Counted from the stretch's first letter, positions 42,887 to 51,640 are shown. The stretch: 64,000 nt of DNA from JBBQKG01 sp038326655 (GCA_038326655.1 JBBQKG010000010.1:1-64000); one strand, 5' to 3'. Program-made: numbers and translations. Notes: generated from the letters alone by a model not told the origin.

Positions 42887-44097
42887 CGATCCTGGAACAG
42901 ATCTTCCGCGACGAGTGGGGACGCGTGCTCGCGGCGCTGATCGGCTTCCTCGGCGACTTCGACCTCGCCGAGGAAGCCACCCAGGAGGCTTTCGCGGTCG
43001 CCGCCGATCGCTGGCAGCGCGACGGGATCCCTGCCCACCCGGGCGCCTGGCTCGTAACGACGGCGCGCAACCTTGCGATCGATCGCATCCGCCGCGATCG
43101 CACGTTCGCCGCCAAGGCCCGGCTGCTCGCCGTGCCGGAAGCGGTCGAGGACACGATGGACGACCCGACATTCGACGACTCGGCATTCCCCGACGAGCGG
43201 CTCGAGCTCGTCTTCACCTGCTGCCACCCCGCACTCGCGACGGAGGCACAGGTGGCGCTCACGCTACGTACGCTGGGCGGCCTGACGACCACCGAGATCG
43301 CGCGCGCATTTCTGGTCCCGGAGGCCACGATGGCGCAGCGGCTCGTGCGCGCCAAGAAGAAGATCAAGGCCGCCGGGATCCCGTTTCGCGTGCCCCGGGA
43401 TCATCTGCTTCCGGAGCGGCTCGTGCCGGTGCTGGCGGTCGTCTATCTGATCTTCAACGAGGGTTACGGCGGCCGGGGCGACCTGTCGGCCGAGGCGATC
43501 CGCCTGGGACGCGCGCTCGCCGACCTGATGCCCGACGAGCCCGAGGTGCATGGGCTTCTCGCCCTGATGCTGCTGCTCGACGCGCGCCGGGACGCCAGGT
43601 TTCGCGACGGCGAGCTGGTGCTGCTCGAGGACCAGGATCGCGTCCTGTGGGACCGGGAGCAGATCGAGGCCGGCCGCGTGTCGCTCGAGCGTGCGTCCGC
43701 GCTGCAGGGCAACGGTCCCGGCGGTCCCGGCCGTCCCGGCCGTCCCGGCCGTCCATATGTCCTTCAGGCTGCGATCGCGTCGCTGCACGCGGCTGACACG
43801 CGGGACTGGGCTCGCATCGCCGCCCTGTACGGCGAGCTCGCCCGGCTGACACGTTCGCCGGTCGTCGAGCTGAACGGCGCCGTCGCGCTCGCCGAGGCGG
43901 CGGGCCCGGAGGCCGGGCTGGAAGCGCTCGACCGGCTGGAGCTCGACGACTACCACTACCTGCACGCGGCGCGGGCCGACTTCCTTCGCCGGCTCGGCCG
44001 GACGGACGAGGCACGGGTGGCCTACGAACGGGCGCTCGAGCTGGCGCACTCAGCGCCGGAGCAGCGGTTCCTCGCCCGCCGCCTCGCCGAGCTCTGA
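42883..44097 (+). CDS. ECF42-type RNA polymerase sigma factor with DUF6596/TPR C-terminus
   Basis: About 404 residues. Region 2 ('GDFDLAEEATQEAFAVAADR', 'GAWLVTTARNLAIDRIRRDR') and region 4 ('LTTTEIARAFLVPEATMAQR') are followed by a large helical extension ('LIFNEGYGGRGDLSAEAIRL', 'DYHYLHAARADFLRRLGR') characteristic of ECF42. In this group the extension is required for activity. The expected N-terminus is V-T-I-L-E-Q-I-F, but its first codon is GTA (42883), overlapping the YCII stop as GTAA. No ATG, GTG or TTG lies in frame nearby. A Gly-Pro-Arg repeat interrupts the extension. The 3' end overlaps the convergent BNR gene by 48 bases. Confidence 0.85.
   Translation, partial: VTILEQIFRDEWGRVLAALIGFLGDFDLAEEATQEAFAVAADRWQRDGIPAHPGAWLVTTARNLAIDRIRRDRTFAAKARLLAVPEAVEDTMDDPTFDDSAFPDERLELVFTCCHPALATEAQVALTLRTLGGLTTTEIARAFLVPEATMAQRLVRAKKKIKAAGIPFRVPRDHLLPERLVPVLAVVYLIFNEGYGGRGDLSAEAIRLGRALADLMPDEPEVHGLLALMLLLDARRDARFRDGELVLLEDQDRVLWDREQIEAGRVSLERASALQGNGPGGPGRPGRPGRPYVLQAAIASLHAADTRDWARIAALYGELARLTRSPVVELNGAVALAEAAGPEAGLEALDRLELDDYHYLHAARADFLRRLGRTDEARVAYERALELAHSAPEQRFLARRLAEL
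43714..43756 (+). repeat. Nine-base tandem repeat inside the ECF42 gene
   Basis: Units GGTCCCGGC, GGTCCCGGC, CGTCCCGGC, CGTCCCGGC and a partial CGTCC run in frame and encode GPGGPGRPGRPGRP. The segment lies between two helices of the C-terminal extension where related proteins have only a short loop, so it looks like slippage expansion. Confidence 0.85.
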
Positions 44098-45153
44098 GGC
44101 ACGGACGGAGTACACCGGCGGTAGGCGAGTGGCCGCGGTGAACCAGCTCGCGCCCGCATCGCCCGAGCCGAATACGTCTCCGGAGGTGGCCCCGAAATAC
44201 AGCTCGAGCGCCGATCCCTCGCCCGACCGATCGAACGCCTGCCTGAGAATCGTCAGGTACGCGCCCTGCGGCAGCCCGTCGCCGCGCTCGATCCAGCTCG
44301 CGCCCGCGTCGCGGGTCTCGTACACGCGCAGGCGACCGCCGGGCGGCACGCGGTCCTCGTCGGACGCCAACGGGATCACATAGGCGCTGTCGGGGTCGGC
44401 CGGGTCGACGACCAGCGGGAAGCCGAAATCGGAGGGCAGCCCCTCGCCGATGTCCGTCCACGCCTCGCCTGCGTCGTCGGAGCGATAGACCCCGCCGTGG
44501 AACTGCATGAACATCCGCTCCGGCCGCCTCGGTGCACGGTGGAGACGATGTACGCACATGTTGGTGGCGCCCGCCCGTGCCTCCTCGGGCACGTACCGCG
44601 GAATGAGGCCGACGTTGCCCTGCCGCCACTGCTCGCCGCCGTCCTCGGTGAGCCAGACCCCCGCGGCGGAGATCGCCAGCGCGAGCCGGTCCGGGTCTCC
44701 CGGCCACGTAACGATCGAGTGCAGGCAGAGACCGCCGCCGCCCGCCTCCCAGGCAGGGCGGGTCGGATGCTCCCAGAGCGCGCGGTTCAGCGCCCACGTC
44801 GCGCCGGCATCGCGGCTCTCGAACAGCACGCCCGGGTCGCCCCCGGCGTAGAGGACGGCGTCGTCCTCACCGGTGACGATCACCCAGATTCGCTCGAGTG
44901 CCACGTCGCCGTTTTCGGGCAGCCCGACGCCGCCCGCTTGCTGCCACTCGCTCGAGGGGTGATCCGCGTACCAGACCTTCGGCCCGTAGAGGGGAGACGT
45001 CACGGACGCCAGCAGGCGGCCTGTGCGCGGATCGCGCATCGCATATTCGACCGGCTCCCCGGCGAAGGCACGCGCCTTGACCTCGAAGCCGGCGCCAGGC
45101 TTGCCTTCGAGCACGAACAGGCCCTTCCGGGTTCCCACGAGCAGTTCAGTCAT
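44050..45153 (-). CDS. BNR/Asp-box repeat (sialidase-like propeller) protein
   Basis: 367 residues, no signal peptide, from ATG 45153 (MTELLVGTRKGLFVLEG). Five Asp boxes SxDxGxxW or close variants are visible: 'SRDAGATW', 'TEDGGEQW', 'SDDAGEAW', 'TRDAGASW' and 'SGDAGASW'. This indicates a beta-propeller of the sialidase/VPS10/exo-alpha-sialidase-like class. The Arg triad of true sialidases is not evident, so glycosidase activity is unlikely. It starts four bases after the stop of a MoaD-like gene; the two form a tight operon. The 3' end overlaps ECF42 by 48 bases. Confidence 0.82.
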   Translation of the reverse strand: MTELLVGTRKGLFVLEGKPGAGFEVKARAFAGEPVEYAMRDPRTGRLLASVTSPLYGPKVWYADHPSSEWQQAGGVGLPENGDVALERIWVIVTGEDDAVLYAGGDPGVLFESRDAGATWALNRALWEHPTRPAWEAGGGGLCLHSIVTWPGDPDRLALAISAAGVWLTEDGGEQWRQGNVGLIPRYVPEEARAGATNMCVHRLHRAPRRPERMFMQFHGGVYRSDDAGEAWTDIGEGLPSDFGFPLVVDPADPDSAYVIPLASDEDRVPPGGRLRVYETRDAGASWIERGDGLPQGAYLTILRQAFDRSGEGSALELYFGATSGDVFGSGDAGASWFTAATRLPPVYSVRASELGEAAGEEPLLRR

Positions 45154-45157
45154 CCGG

Positions 45158-45418
45158 TCAACCCCCTGAGATCGCCGGGATCACTTCGATCCGGTCGTCG
45201 GGGCCGACCGACGTGTTCTCCCGCGCGCGTTCGCCGTTCACGAAGACGTTGATGTGCTGGCGGATGAGTCCACGCTCGTCGAGGATCCAGCCGCCCACCG
45301 CCGGCTGCGCCAGCTCGAGCCCGCGCAGCAGCTCGCCCACCGAGCCCGCTTCGATCACGTGGTCGGAGCAATCAGCGGCAAGCCTCTTGAGAGGCCCCCG
45401 AAGCCTCACGAGTGCCAT
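45158..45418 (-). CDS. MoaD/ThiS-like small ubiquitin-fold protein ending in Gly-Gly
   Basis: 86 residues. Beta-grasp features are 'ALVRLRGPLKRLA', 'HINVFVNGERARENTSVGPD' and the C-terminal 'DRIEVIPAISGG'. The free terminal Gly-Gly is what E1-like enzymes adenylate in sulfur carriers and ubiquitin-like modifiers. No moaE, thiF or other cofactor gene is in the window. It is four bases ahead of the BNR propeller gene, so its job is tied to that protein rather than to a molybdopterin operon. Confidence 0.85.
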   Translation of the reverse strand: MALVRLRGPLKRLAADCSDHVIEAGSVGELLRGLELAQPAVGGWILDERGLIRQHINVFVNGERARENTSVGPDDRIEVIPAISGG

Positions 45419-45506
45419 TGTCCAATCCTATGACTCACATCGGTACCTTGCGTGACCGGCCGACCACCCCGCGTTGCCGAACATTCAAATCTGGAAGGAG
45501 GCCGCA

Positions 45507-45896
45507 ATGGCCGATCCGTACACCCTCAAGAAGCTCACCGAGGTGGACGACTCCGCCACCGGGTTCGGTCTTGGCGAAGTCCAGGAGGCCCGGTTCGCCA
45601 CGGATGACCTGGGGGCCGAGCACACAGGTGTCAGCTACCACCGCCTCAAGCCCGGCAAGCGTCAGGGATTCGGCCATCGGCATGAGGACGCCGAGGAGGT
45701 CTACGTCGTGCTGGCGGGCTCCGGCCGCCTCAAGCTCGACGACCAGATCATCGGGATCGGGCCACTCGATGCGGTTCGGGTCGCACCCGGGGTGATCCGT
45801 GCATTCGAGGCCGGATCCGACGGGATCGAAGTGATCGCCTTCGGCCCGCGTCACAAGGGTGACGGCGAGCTGATTCAGAATTGGTGGACCGACTGA
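45507..45896 (+). CDS. Cupin-domain protein
   Basis: 129 residues from ATG 45507 (AAGGAGG upstream). The cupin motifs 'KRQGFGHRHEDAEEVYVVL' and 'VRVAPGVIRAFEAG' are present, with metal-ligand candidates His-x-His-x-Glu. Small single-domain cupins serve as isomerases, dioxygenases or sensors; which applies here is unknown. It is followed 30 bases later by a glyoxalase-fold gene in the same direction. Confidence 0.85.
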   Translation: MADPYTLKKLTEVDDSATGFGLGEVQEARFATDDLGAEHTGVSYHRLKPGKRQGFGHRHEDAEEVYVVLAGSGRLKLDDQIIGIGPLDAVRVAPGVIRAFEAGSDGIEVIAFGPRHKGDGELIQNWWTD

Positions 45897-45926
45897 GCGC
45901 ATCTGCGCGCCACGAAAGGAGAAGGC

Positions 45927-46298
45927 ATGGGACAGGCTGTAGTCCACTTCGAGATCATGGGGAACGACACCGGGAAGCTGTGGTCGTTCTACTCGGATCT
46001 GTTCGGCTGGAAGATCAATTCCGATAACCCGATGAACTACGGGATCGTCGACCGCGATGGCAATACCAATGCGGATGGCATCGGGATCGGTGGCGGCGTC
46101 GGCGGGATGCCCGAGGGACGCCCGGGCCACGTCACCTTCTACGTCGAGGTGCCCGACGTGGAGGCCGCACTCGTAAAGGCCGAAAGCCTCGGCGGGAAGC
46201 GGCTGATGGGTCCGGAAAAGGTGACGGAGGGCGTCGAGATCGGCGTCTTCGACGACCCCGAGGGTCACCTGATCGGCGTCATCAAGTCCGCGTCGTAA
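45927..46298 (+). CDS. VOC/glyoxalase-fold protein
   Basis: 123 residues from ATG 45927 (AAAGGAGAAGG upstream). Two beta-alpha-beta-beta-beta halves begin 'VVHFEIMGNDTGKLWSFYSD' and 'HVTFYVEVPDVEAALVKAES'; the end 'VFDDPEGHLIGVI' is typical of glyoxalase/bleomycin-resistance-like proteins. The usual His/Glu metal ligands are only partly kept, so the activity is unknown. It is likely co-transcribed with the cupin and is followed by a hairpin. Confidence 0.85.
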   Translation: MGQAVVHFEIMGNDTGKLWSFYSDLFGWKINSDNPMNYGIVDRDGNTNADGIGIGGGVGGMPEGRPGHVTFYVEVPDVEAALVKAESLGGKRLMGPEKVTEGVEIGVFDDPEGHLIGVIKSAS

Positions 46299-46313
46299 GC
46301 CTTCGCGAGCTAC

Positions 46314-46340
46314 AGGGGCCCTGCTTCGGGTGGGGCCCTT
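46314..46340 (+). terminator. Hairpin after the cupin-VOC pair
   Basis: AGGGGCCC pairs with GGGCCCTT over eight bases (one G-U) around an 11-base loop, 16 bases after the stop at 46298. It lacks a clear T-tract. Confidence 0.55.
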
Positions 46341-46404
46341 GCGCGCGCGGGCCTGCGCGATTGCCGCGATCGCCGTGCGTCACGCCTTATGCTGCCGCCG
46401 CCGA

Positions 46405-47505
46405 ATGACGGGACCGCGAATCCTCATCCTCTCCGCCTCGATCGGTGAGGGTCACGACCTTCCGGCCCGTGTACTCGCGAGCGGGATCGCCGAAGCGAAC
46501 CCGGGCGCCGAAGTGGAGATCGCCGACGCTCTGGAGATGGTCAGCCCGGCACTCCGCAAGGTGCTGGTCGGCGGCTCCCAGTTCCACTCGGAGTGGGGCA
46601 ATCGGGTGTTCGACCTCGAGTTCCGGCTGATCACCCGGTTCGCCCCCACACGTTGGCTGGCGCGCACCGTCCTGGCCCGCCCGGCAAGCCGGCGCATCGG
46701 CAGAGCCCTGGCGGCCGCGAGGCCGGACATCGTGGTATCGACCTACCCTGGCGCCACCGAGGTGCTTGGCATGCTCAGAGCGAGCGGCCGGCTCCAGGTC
46801 CCGGTCGTATCTGCGATCACCGACCTCGCCGCGCTGCTCTACTGGGCACATCCATCCGTCGACCTGCATCTGATCACCCATCCCGAGTCCGTCGACGAGG
46901 TGCGATCGATCGCCCCTCGCAGCTCGATCGCATGCGTTCGCGGCCTCACCGACTCCTCGTTCTACGAGCCGCGCGAGCCCGCCCTGGCCCGCCGGGCGCT
47001 CGGACTGCCCGCGGGCGGTCCGGTGGTGGTCGTCTCCGGCGGCGGCTGGGCGGTCGGCGACCTGGCCGGAGCGGCCGAGGCCGCCCTCGCCCAGCCCGGT
47101 GTCACGGTCGTCTGTCTCTGCGGGCGCAGCGACGACGTGCGCGACGCGCTCACGCGTCGCTTCGCAGCCGAGGACCGTGTGGCCGTATGGGGCTTCACGG
47201 ACAGCATGAGCGACCTCCTCACGGCCGCCGACGTGCTCGTTCATTCGACCGCGGGCCTGACCGTGCTGGAGGCGATCATGCGCGGCTGCCGCGTCATCTC
47301 CTACGGCTGGGCACGGGCCCACGTGCGGGTCAACAACCAGGCGTTCGAGCGCTTCGGGCTGGCGCAGGTCGCGAGGTCCCCTGAGGAGTTGCGCGCAAGC
47401 CTGCGCCGCAGCCTCGCCGAGCCGCACACGCCCGATCGATCCTTCGAGGCGCTCCCGACCGCAGCCTCGCTCGTGCTGGGGCTGGCGGGCGAGCCGCAGG
47501 GTTAG
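46405..47505 (+). CDS. MGDG-synthase/MurG-type glycosyltransferase (GT28)
   Basis: 366 residues from ATG 46405. 'ILILSASIGEGHDLPARVLA' is the acceptor-domain signature of monogalactosyl/diglucosyl-diacylglycerol synthases. 'DIVVSTYPGATEVLG' and 'VVSAITDLA' follow, then the donor domain 'VVVVSGGGWAVGDL' and 'VHSTAGLTVLEAIMRG'. It should add a sugar from a nucleotide donor to a membrane lipid at the inner leaflet. The stop overlaps the convergent transporter gene by four bases. Confidence 0.85.
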   Translation: MTGPRILILSASIGEGHDLPARVLASGIAEANPGAEVEIADALEMVSPALRKVLVGGSQFHSEWGNRVFDLEFRLITRFAPTRWLARTVLARPASRRIGRALAAARPDIVVSTYPGATEVLGMLRASGRLQVPVVSAITDLAALLYWAHPSVDLHLITHPESVDEVRSIAPRSSIACVRGLTDSSFYEPREPALARRALGLPAGGPVVVVSGGGWAVGDLAGAAEAALAQPGVTVVCLCGRSDDVRDALTRRFAAEDRVAVWGFTDSMSDLLTAADVLVHSTAGLTVLEAIMRGCRVISYGWARAHVRVNNQAFERFGLAQVARSPEELRASLRRSLAEPHTPDRSFEALPTAASLVLGLAGEPQG

Positions 47506-48395
47506 GCCGTCTCAGGTCTCGGGCGGGGCTCGCTGATCACGCGGCCGACCGCCGGCGAGCGGGCCAGCACCAGCACGCTGCCGAGGACCGCTCCGAGCGC
47601 CGCGGCGAGCACCCCACCGCCCAGCGCCGTCTCGCTCCAGCTCTCGCCGCCGACCAGTGGCGCGAGCACCACGGGGACCGCGATCTGCATCACCAATACC
47701 GCCGGCGCAACCCGCGTCGCGGCTGCCCGTTGAAGCGCGGTCGACTCGCTGACCACGCCGAGGACGACCACCGCTGCTGCGCCTGCCGCCCACGCGGCGA
47801 CCGCGAGCCAGCGCCCCGCCGAGGCCTCCTCGGCGACCACCTTTGCGACGAACGCGGCCAGGCCGTCTGCCGCGCCGGCGCCGATCACCAGCAGCGCCGT
47901 CGGGCAGCGTCCCCGGACACGCGTCAAATAGGGAAGGATCGCAATCGCAGCCAGCAATCCCAGCGCGACCACCAGCCCGGCGTCCCTCGGGACCTCACCC
48001 GGCTCGCTCGGTGACGCCCAGGCGATCACGGCCACAGCCGCGATGATTGCGATCACCGCCGTGACCTCGCGTGGTCCGACGCGCTCGCCGAGGACCCGGG
48101 TCCCGAGGAACAGCAGCAGCAGCAGGCCCAGGGCGAGCGTGGGCTGGACCAAGGTCAACGGTGCGCGCTGCAGCGCCAGCACCTGAAGCGGCCAGCCCGC
48201 GAGCGAGAGCAGCGTCGCCCCGACCCAGACCGGTCGTCGCAGCAGATGACCGAGCAGCGCGGGGCGCAACGCAGCCTTCGCCGGAGCGCGCCGGGCCACC
48301 AGCGCCTGGAGCGCGTAACCGGTGTCGTAGCAAGCCGCCGCGCAGAGAGCCAGGCCGAACCCGAGCGCCAGCGAGTGGTCGATCACTGGCACCAT
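47502..48395 (-). CDS. DMT/EamA-like multi-helix membrane protein
   Basis: 297 residues with about nine to ten helices ('ALGFGLALCAAACYDTGYAL', 'LVQPTLALGLLLLLFLGTRV', 'VTAVIAIIAAVAVIAWASP'). The 'ALQRAPLTLVQP' segment after helix 3 is the typical DMT half-repeat, repeated later as 'ALQRAAATRVAPAVLVMQIA'. This suggests a drug/metabolite-type transporter; the substrate is unknown. Its ATG (48395) is only six bases from the divergent deacetylase ATG. Confidence 0.75.
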   Translation of the reverse strand: MVPVIDHSLALGFGLALCAAACYDTGYALQALVARRAPAKAALRPALLGHLLRRPVWVGATLLSLAGWPLQVLALQRAPLTLVQPTLALGLLLLLFLGTRVLGERVGPREVTAVIAIIAAVAVIAWASPSEPGEVPRDAGLVVALGLLAAIAILPYLTRVRGRCPTALLVIGAGAADGLAAFVAKVVAEEASAGRWLAVAAWAAGAAAVVVLGVVSESTALQRAAATRVAPAVLVMQIAVPVVLAPLVGGESWSETALGGGVLAAALGAVLGSVLVLARSPAVGRVISEPRPRPETA

Positions 48396-48401
48396 CCCTC
48401 C

Positions 48402-49091
48402 ATGCGCAAACCCTTGCTGATCTCCGCTGCGCTCGGCGCCGCGTGGGCGTTACCCGCGCCGGCCCCGATCGTGCCGTTGGTCGCGCGCGCGCTGGGGCTG
48501 CCGCGACGCACGTCCGACACCGCGAGCGTGGCGCTCACCTTCGACGACGGTCCCCACCCGAGAGGCACCCCCGCGGTGCTCGAGGTCCTCCGGGAAGCCC
48601 AGGCGCGGGCGACCTTCTTCCTGGTCGGCGAGCAGGTCGATCGCAACGCCTCCCTGGCGGCCGAAATCGTCGCGGCCGGCCACTCGATCGCCCTGCACGG
48701 CCACCGCCACCGCAACGTGCTCCGCCTCACCCCTGGCCAGTTCGCTGAAGATCTTGAGCGCGGGATGACGACGATCTGCGATCGCACTGGCGTGGCGCCG
48801 ACGGTCTACCGGCCGCCCTATGGAATCTTCAGCACGGCAGGGCTCGAGATCGTGCGGCGGCGCGGCCTTCGTTCGCTGCTCTGGTCGCGCTGGGGCCACG
48901 ACTGGCGGGCGCGAACCACTGCGCAGGCGATCACGGCAGAGGTCACCACCGGGCTGCGCGGCGGCGACGTCCTGCTGCTCCACGACGCCGATCACTACAG
49001 CGCCCCGGGCTCCTGGAAGAGGACTGCGGCCGCGCTGCCGCACGTGATCGCCGCGGTCGAGGCGGCCGGCTTGCGTGCGATCGCCATCTGA
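48402..49091 (+). CDS. Polysaccharide deacetylase (CE4, NodB-like)
   Basis: 229 residues from ATG 48402, with a hydrophobic N-terminus that may act as anchor or signal. The CE4 motifs are complete: 'ALTFDDGPHP', 'LHGHRHRN', 'YRPPYGIFS' and 'VLLLHDADHY'. It would de-N-acetylate a cell-wall or capsule polymer. It differs from the deacetylase at 30765 by having the canonical NodB set and no extra C-terminal module. Confidence 0.88.
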   Translation: MRKPLLISAALGAAWALPAPAPIVPLVARALGLPRRTSDTASVALTFDDGPHPRGTPAVLEVLREAQARATFFLVGEQVDRNASLAAEIVAAGHSIALHGHRHRNVLRLTPGQFAEDLERGMTTICDRTGVAPTVYRPPYGIFSTAGLEIVRRRGLRSLLWSRWGHDWRARTTAQAITAEVTTGLRGGDVLLLHDADHYSAPGSWKRTAAALPHVIAAVEAAGLRAIAI

Positions 49092-49106
49092 GCCGTCGCG
49101 GGAGTG

Positions 49107-50492
49107 CTAGGTGAGGCGGTCGGGCGCCGGCGCCGCAGCCTCGCGCAGCCGATTTGCACCACTCACGATTGCCAGCGCCATCGCGGTCCCGATCGCGCTC
49201 ATGAACAGCGTCTGCACCTCGGGCAATGCGAGCGGCGGCGCGGCTGTCGGCAACGGCACGCTGAGCAATGCCGCATAGCCGATCACAAGCCATCCGAGGG
49301 CGACCACGCCCTGGCGAATGTTGCGCCCACTGACCGCGTGCGATATCGAAAGCCAGGCCAGCGTCGCGAACAGGGTCGTAACGCTCACGCTGTCCGCCTG
49401 CGCGGTGTCGAACTCGTCCAGGCGATGCGCGAGCAGGTATGGAAGCAGCGCGCCGACCAGGCAGGCGAAGGCCGTTACCGGAATGCCGCTGAACAGCCGC
49501 TCCCGAGCCCGTTGCATGATCGGCAGCTCTGCCGAGGATCTTTCTGCGGCCCGGGCCGCGGCGGCTGCTGCGGCCCGCCCGGCGGCGACGGCGGGCGTGT
49601 CGTTCAGCCAGGCCAGATAGCGTTCGACGCCCTCGCCCAACCGAGTCGACGCGCGCCACCCCAGTTCCTGCTCCGCCCTGCGACTCGAGATCTCGGCGCC
49701 CCCGAAGTCTCCCGTCCGCCCGGGCACGTGCACGATCTCGACGTCGCCGACGTGGCTTCCCACGGTGTCCGCCACGTCGCGAATCGTCACGGTCTCGTCG
49801 CTGGAGAGGTTGTAGACGCGGTTGGTAGCGCATGGGTCGAGCGCCCGCACGACGCCTTCGGCGAGGTCCTCGACGAACACGAACCGCCGGGTCTGCTTGC
49901 CGTCGCCGGCGATCGTCAAAGGCTCGCCGGCGATTGCCTTGCGGATGAAGATCGGGATCACCCCGGACGGCCTCGCGCGCGGGCCGTAGGGGATGCCAAA
50001 GCGCAGGATCGTGAACTCGACGCCATAGAGCTCCGCGTAGGACGTGCAGTACATCTCTCCCGCAAGCTTGCTGGCCGTGTAGATGTGGCGCGGGAGACCG
50101 AGCGGCGACTCTTCGTCGAGGAGGCCCGTGCCCGACTCGCCGTAGACCCAGACCGTGCTGCCGTAGATCACGCGAGCGATGCCCGCCGAACGGGCCGCCT
50201 CCAGCACCGAGAGGGTCCCGTGCGCGTTTGTCTGCTCGGCGCTCGAGGGCTGCTCGACGACGATCCCGACGTCAGCGGCGCCCGCCAGGTGAATGACGGC
50301 GTCGCAGCCCTGCATCGCACGGCCAAGCGCGTCGGCGTCGAGCAGGTCGCCGAGCACCGTTTCCACGTCTTCCGTGCGATGGTGCGCAGAAGGCATGAGG
50401 TCGAAGATGCGGGGCTGGATGCCGGCCGCCAGGAGCCGGTCGACGACATGCGAGCCGATGAAGCCGGACCCGCCGGTGACGAGCACCGTCAC
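49107..50492 (-). CDS. NAD-dependent sugar epimerase/dehydratase fused to four membrane helices
   Basis: 461 residues from GTG 50492 (AGGAG upstream; GTGA overlap with the previous stop). Residues 1-310 are an extended SDR: 'VTGGSGFIGSHVVDRL', 'VIHLAGAADVG', catalytic 'YTASKLAGE' and 'FGIPYGPRARP'. From about 345 four hydrophobic helices follow ('PVTAFACLVGALLPYLLAH', 'VTTLFATLAWLSISHAV', 'GVVALGWLVIGYAALLSV', 'TLFMSAIGTAMALAIVSG'). This ties a nucleotide-sugar epimerase to the membrane. The aminotransferase gene upstream suggests synthesis of an amino sugar for surface glycans. Confidence 0.85.
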   Translation of the reverse strand: MTVLVTGGSGFIGSHVVDRLLAAGIQPRIFDLMPSAHHRTEDVETVLGDLLDADALGRAMQGCDAVIHLAGAADVGIVVEQPSSAEQTNAHGTLSVLEAARSAGIARVIYGSTVWVYGESGTGLLDEESPLGLPRHIYTASKLAGEMYCTSYAELYGVEFTILRFGIPYGPRARPSGVIPIFIRKAIAGEPLTIAGDGKQTRRFVFVEDLAEGVVRALDPCATNRVYNLSSDETVTIRDVADTVGSHVGDVEIVHVPGRTGDFGGAEISSRRAEQELGWRASTRLGEGVERYLAWLNDTPAVAAGRAAAAAAARAAERSSAELPIMQRARERLFSGIPVTAFACLVGALLPYLLAHRLDEFDTAQADSVSVTTLFATLAWLSISHAVSGRNIRQGVVALGWLVIGYAALLSVPLPTAAPPLALPEVQTLFMSAIGTAMALAIVSGANRLREAAAPAPDRLT

Positions 50493-51610
50493 GCCGGCTC
50501 CTCGTGTCCGGCGACGACGGGTTCGGGGGTTTCGAGGCCCCGGTAATAGAGCGGCACGCACCAGTGGTTCTCTGCCACCCAGTCGGTGTCGGGCAGCGTG
50601 TCACCCGTGCCCATGATCCGGTGACACGGGCGGTCGTAGACCTTTCCGGTCGAAGGCTCGGCCTGCTCGAAGACGACGTACTTGTAGAGCCCCGACACCA
50701 TTCCCTCGGGGAGCTCGAGCCGGGACGACCGGTAAAGCGGGTCGAGCACCGCGCGGGCGATCGCGTTCTTGCGCGCCACGATCTCCTCCATCCGCGCGGT
50801 CTGGACCAGGCCGAGTGCAGCAGTGAACTCACTCATCCGGAAGTTCAGACCGGGGTGCTCGTAAGTGGGCTTGCCATAGTTGCGAAACGCACGAGCGTGA
50901 TCGAGTAGCTCTTCGTTCCTGGAGACAAGCATGCCGCCCTCCCCGGTCGAAATCGTCTTCGTCGCGTAAAACGAGTAGACGCCGGCGTCTCCCCACGAGC
51001 CTGGGTAACGCCCGCTCCAGCTCGCTCCGTGGGCGTGTGCGCAGTCCTCCAGCAGGAAGATTCCCTCTGCCCGGCAGTACGCAGCGATCGCGTCCACCTC
51101 GAACGCGAGGTGACCGCCGATGTGGACGATCACAGCTGCGCGCGGCCGATGCTGCCTCGCCTTGCGCTCGAAGTCCTCAAAGGACATGCAGAGGTCGTCC
51201 CTGTTGCAGTCGACGAACACCGGTCGCCCGCCTGCCCCGAGGACCGTCAGGGGAACGGCCATGAAGCTGTTCGACGGGCAAAGCACGGCCTCACCGCCCA
51301 CCGCAGCGAAATCGAGGGCCGCCAGCGCGCCGCCGGTCCAACTGCCGCAGGCCACCGAGCCCAGGCGGTTCCAGGCGCTCCAGGCCGCTTCGAAGCGTTT
51401 CGTCAGCTCACCCTCCGACCACTGCTCGGATTCGACGACCTCGTCCCAGAGCGCATGCAGGCGCGGCAGGTCGCGTCGATCGAAGCCGATTCCGAACTCG
51501 CTGTGATCAGCCTCGGGCACTGACAGAGGTGGGGGAAGTGTGGAGAGATTCCGGGCCGGGCCCGCGACGGTTCCTGCCTGCCACGGGTATTCACGACGCG
51601 GGGCCGCCAT
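50489..51610 (-). CDS. DegT/DnrJ/EryC1/StrS-family aminotransferase
   Basis: 373 residues. The PLP fold is recognised from 'VLCPSNSFMAVPLTVLGAGG', 'IFLLEDCAHAHGASW' and the PLP lysine Lys218 in 'SFYATKTISTGEGGML'. Family members transaminate keto-sugars (nucleotide-linked) to amino sugars in glycan or antibiotic synthesis. It is translationally coupled to the membrane-fused epimerase downstream, so a shared nucleotide-sugar pathway is likely. Confidence 0.9.
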   Translation of the reverse strand: MAAPRREYPWQAGTVAGPARNLSTLPPPLSVPEADHSEFGIGFDRRDLPRLHALWDEVVESEQWSEGELTKRFEAAWSAWNRLGSVACGSWTGGALAALDFAAVGGEAVLCPSNSFMAVPLTVLGAGGRPVFVDCNRDDLCMSFEDFERKARQHRPRAAVIVHIGGHLAFEVDAIAAYCRAEGIFLLEDCAHAHGASWSGRYPGSWGDAGVYSFYATKTISTGEGGMLVSRNEELLDHARAFRNYGKPTYEHPGLNFRMSEFTAALGLVQTARMEEIVARKNAIARAVLDPLYRSSRLELPEGMVSGLYKYVVFEQAEPSTGKVYDRPCHRIMGTGDTLPDTDWVAENHWCVPLYYRGLETPEPVVAGHEEPA

Positions 51611-51640
51611 CTTAGACGGATCCCGGGGCCACGTGTCCGG

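Noticed and set aside
43714..43756. CRISPR-like repeat
   Set aside because: Nine-base units without spacers inside a coding frame; a microsatellite, not an array.
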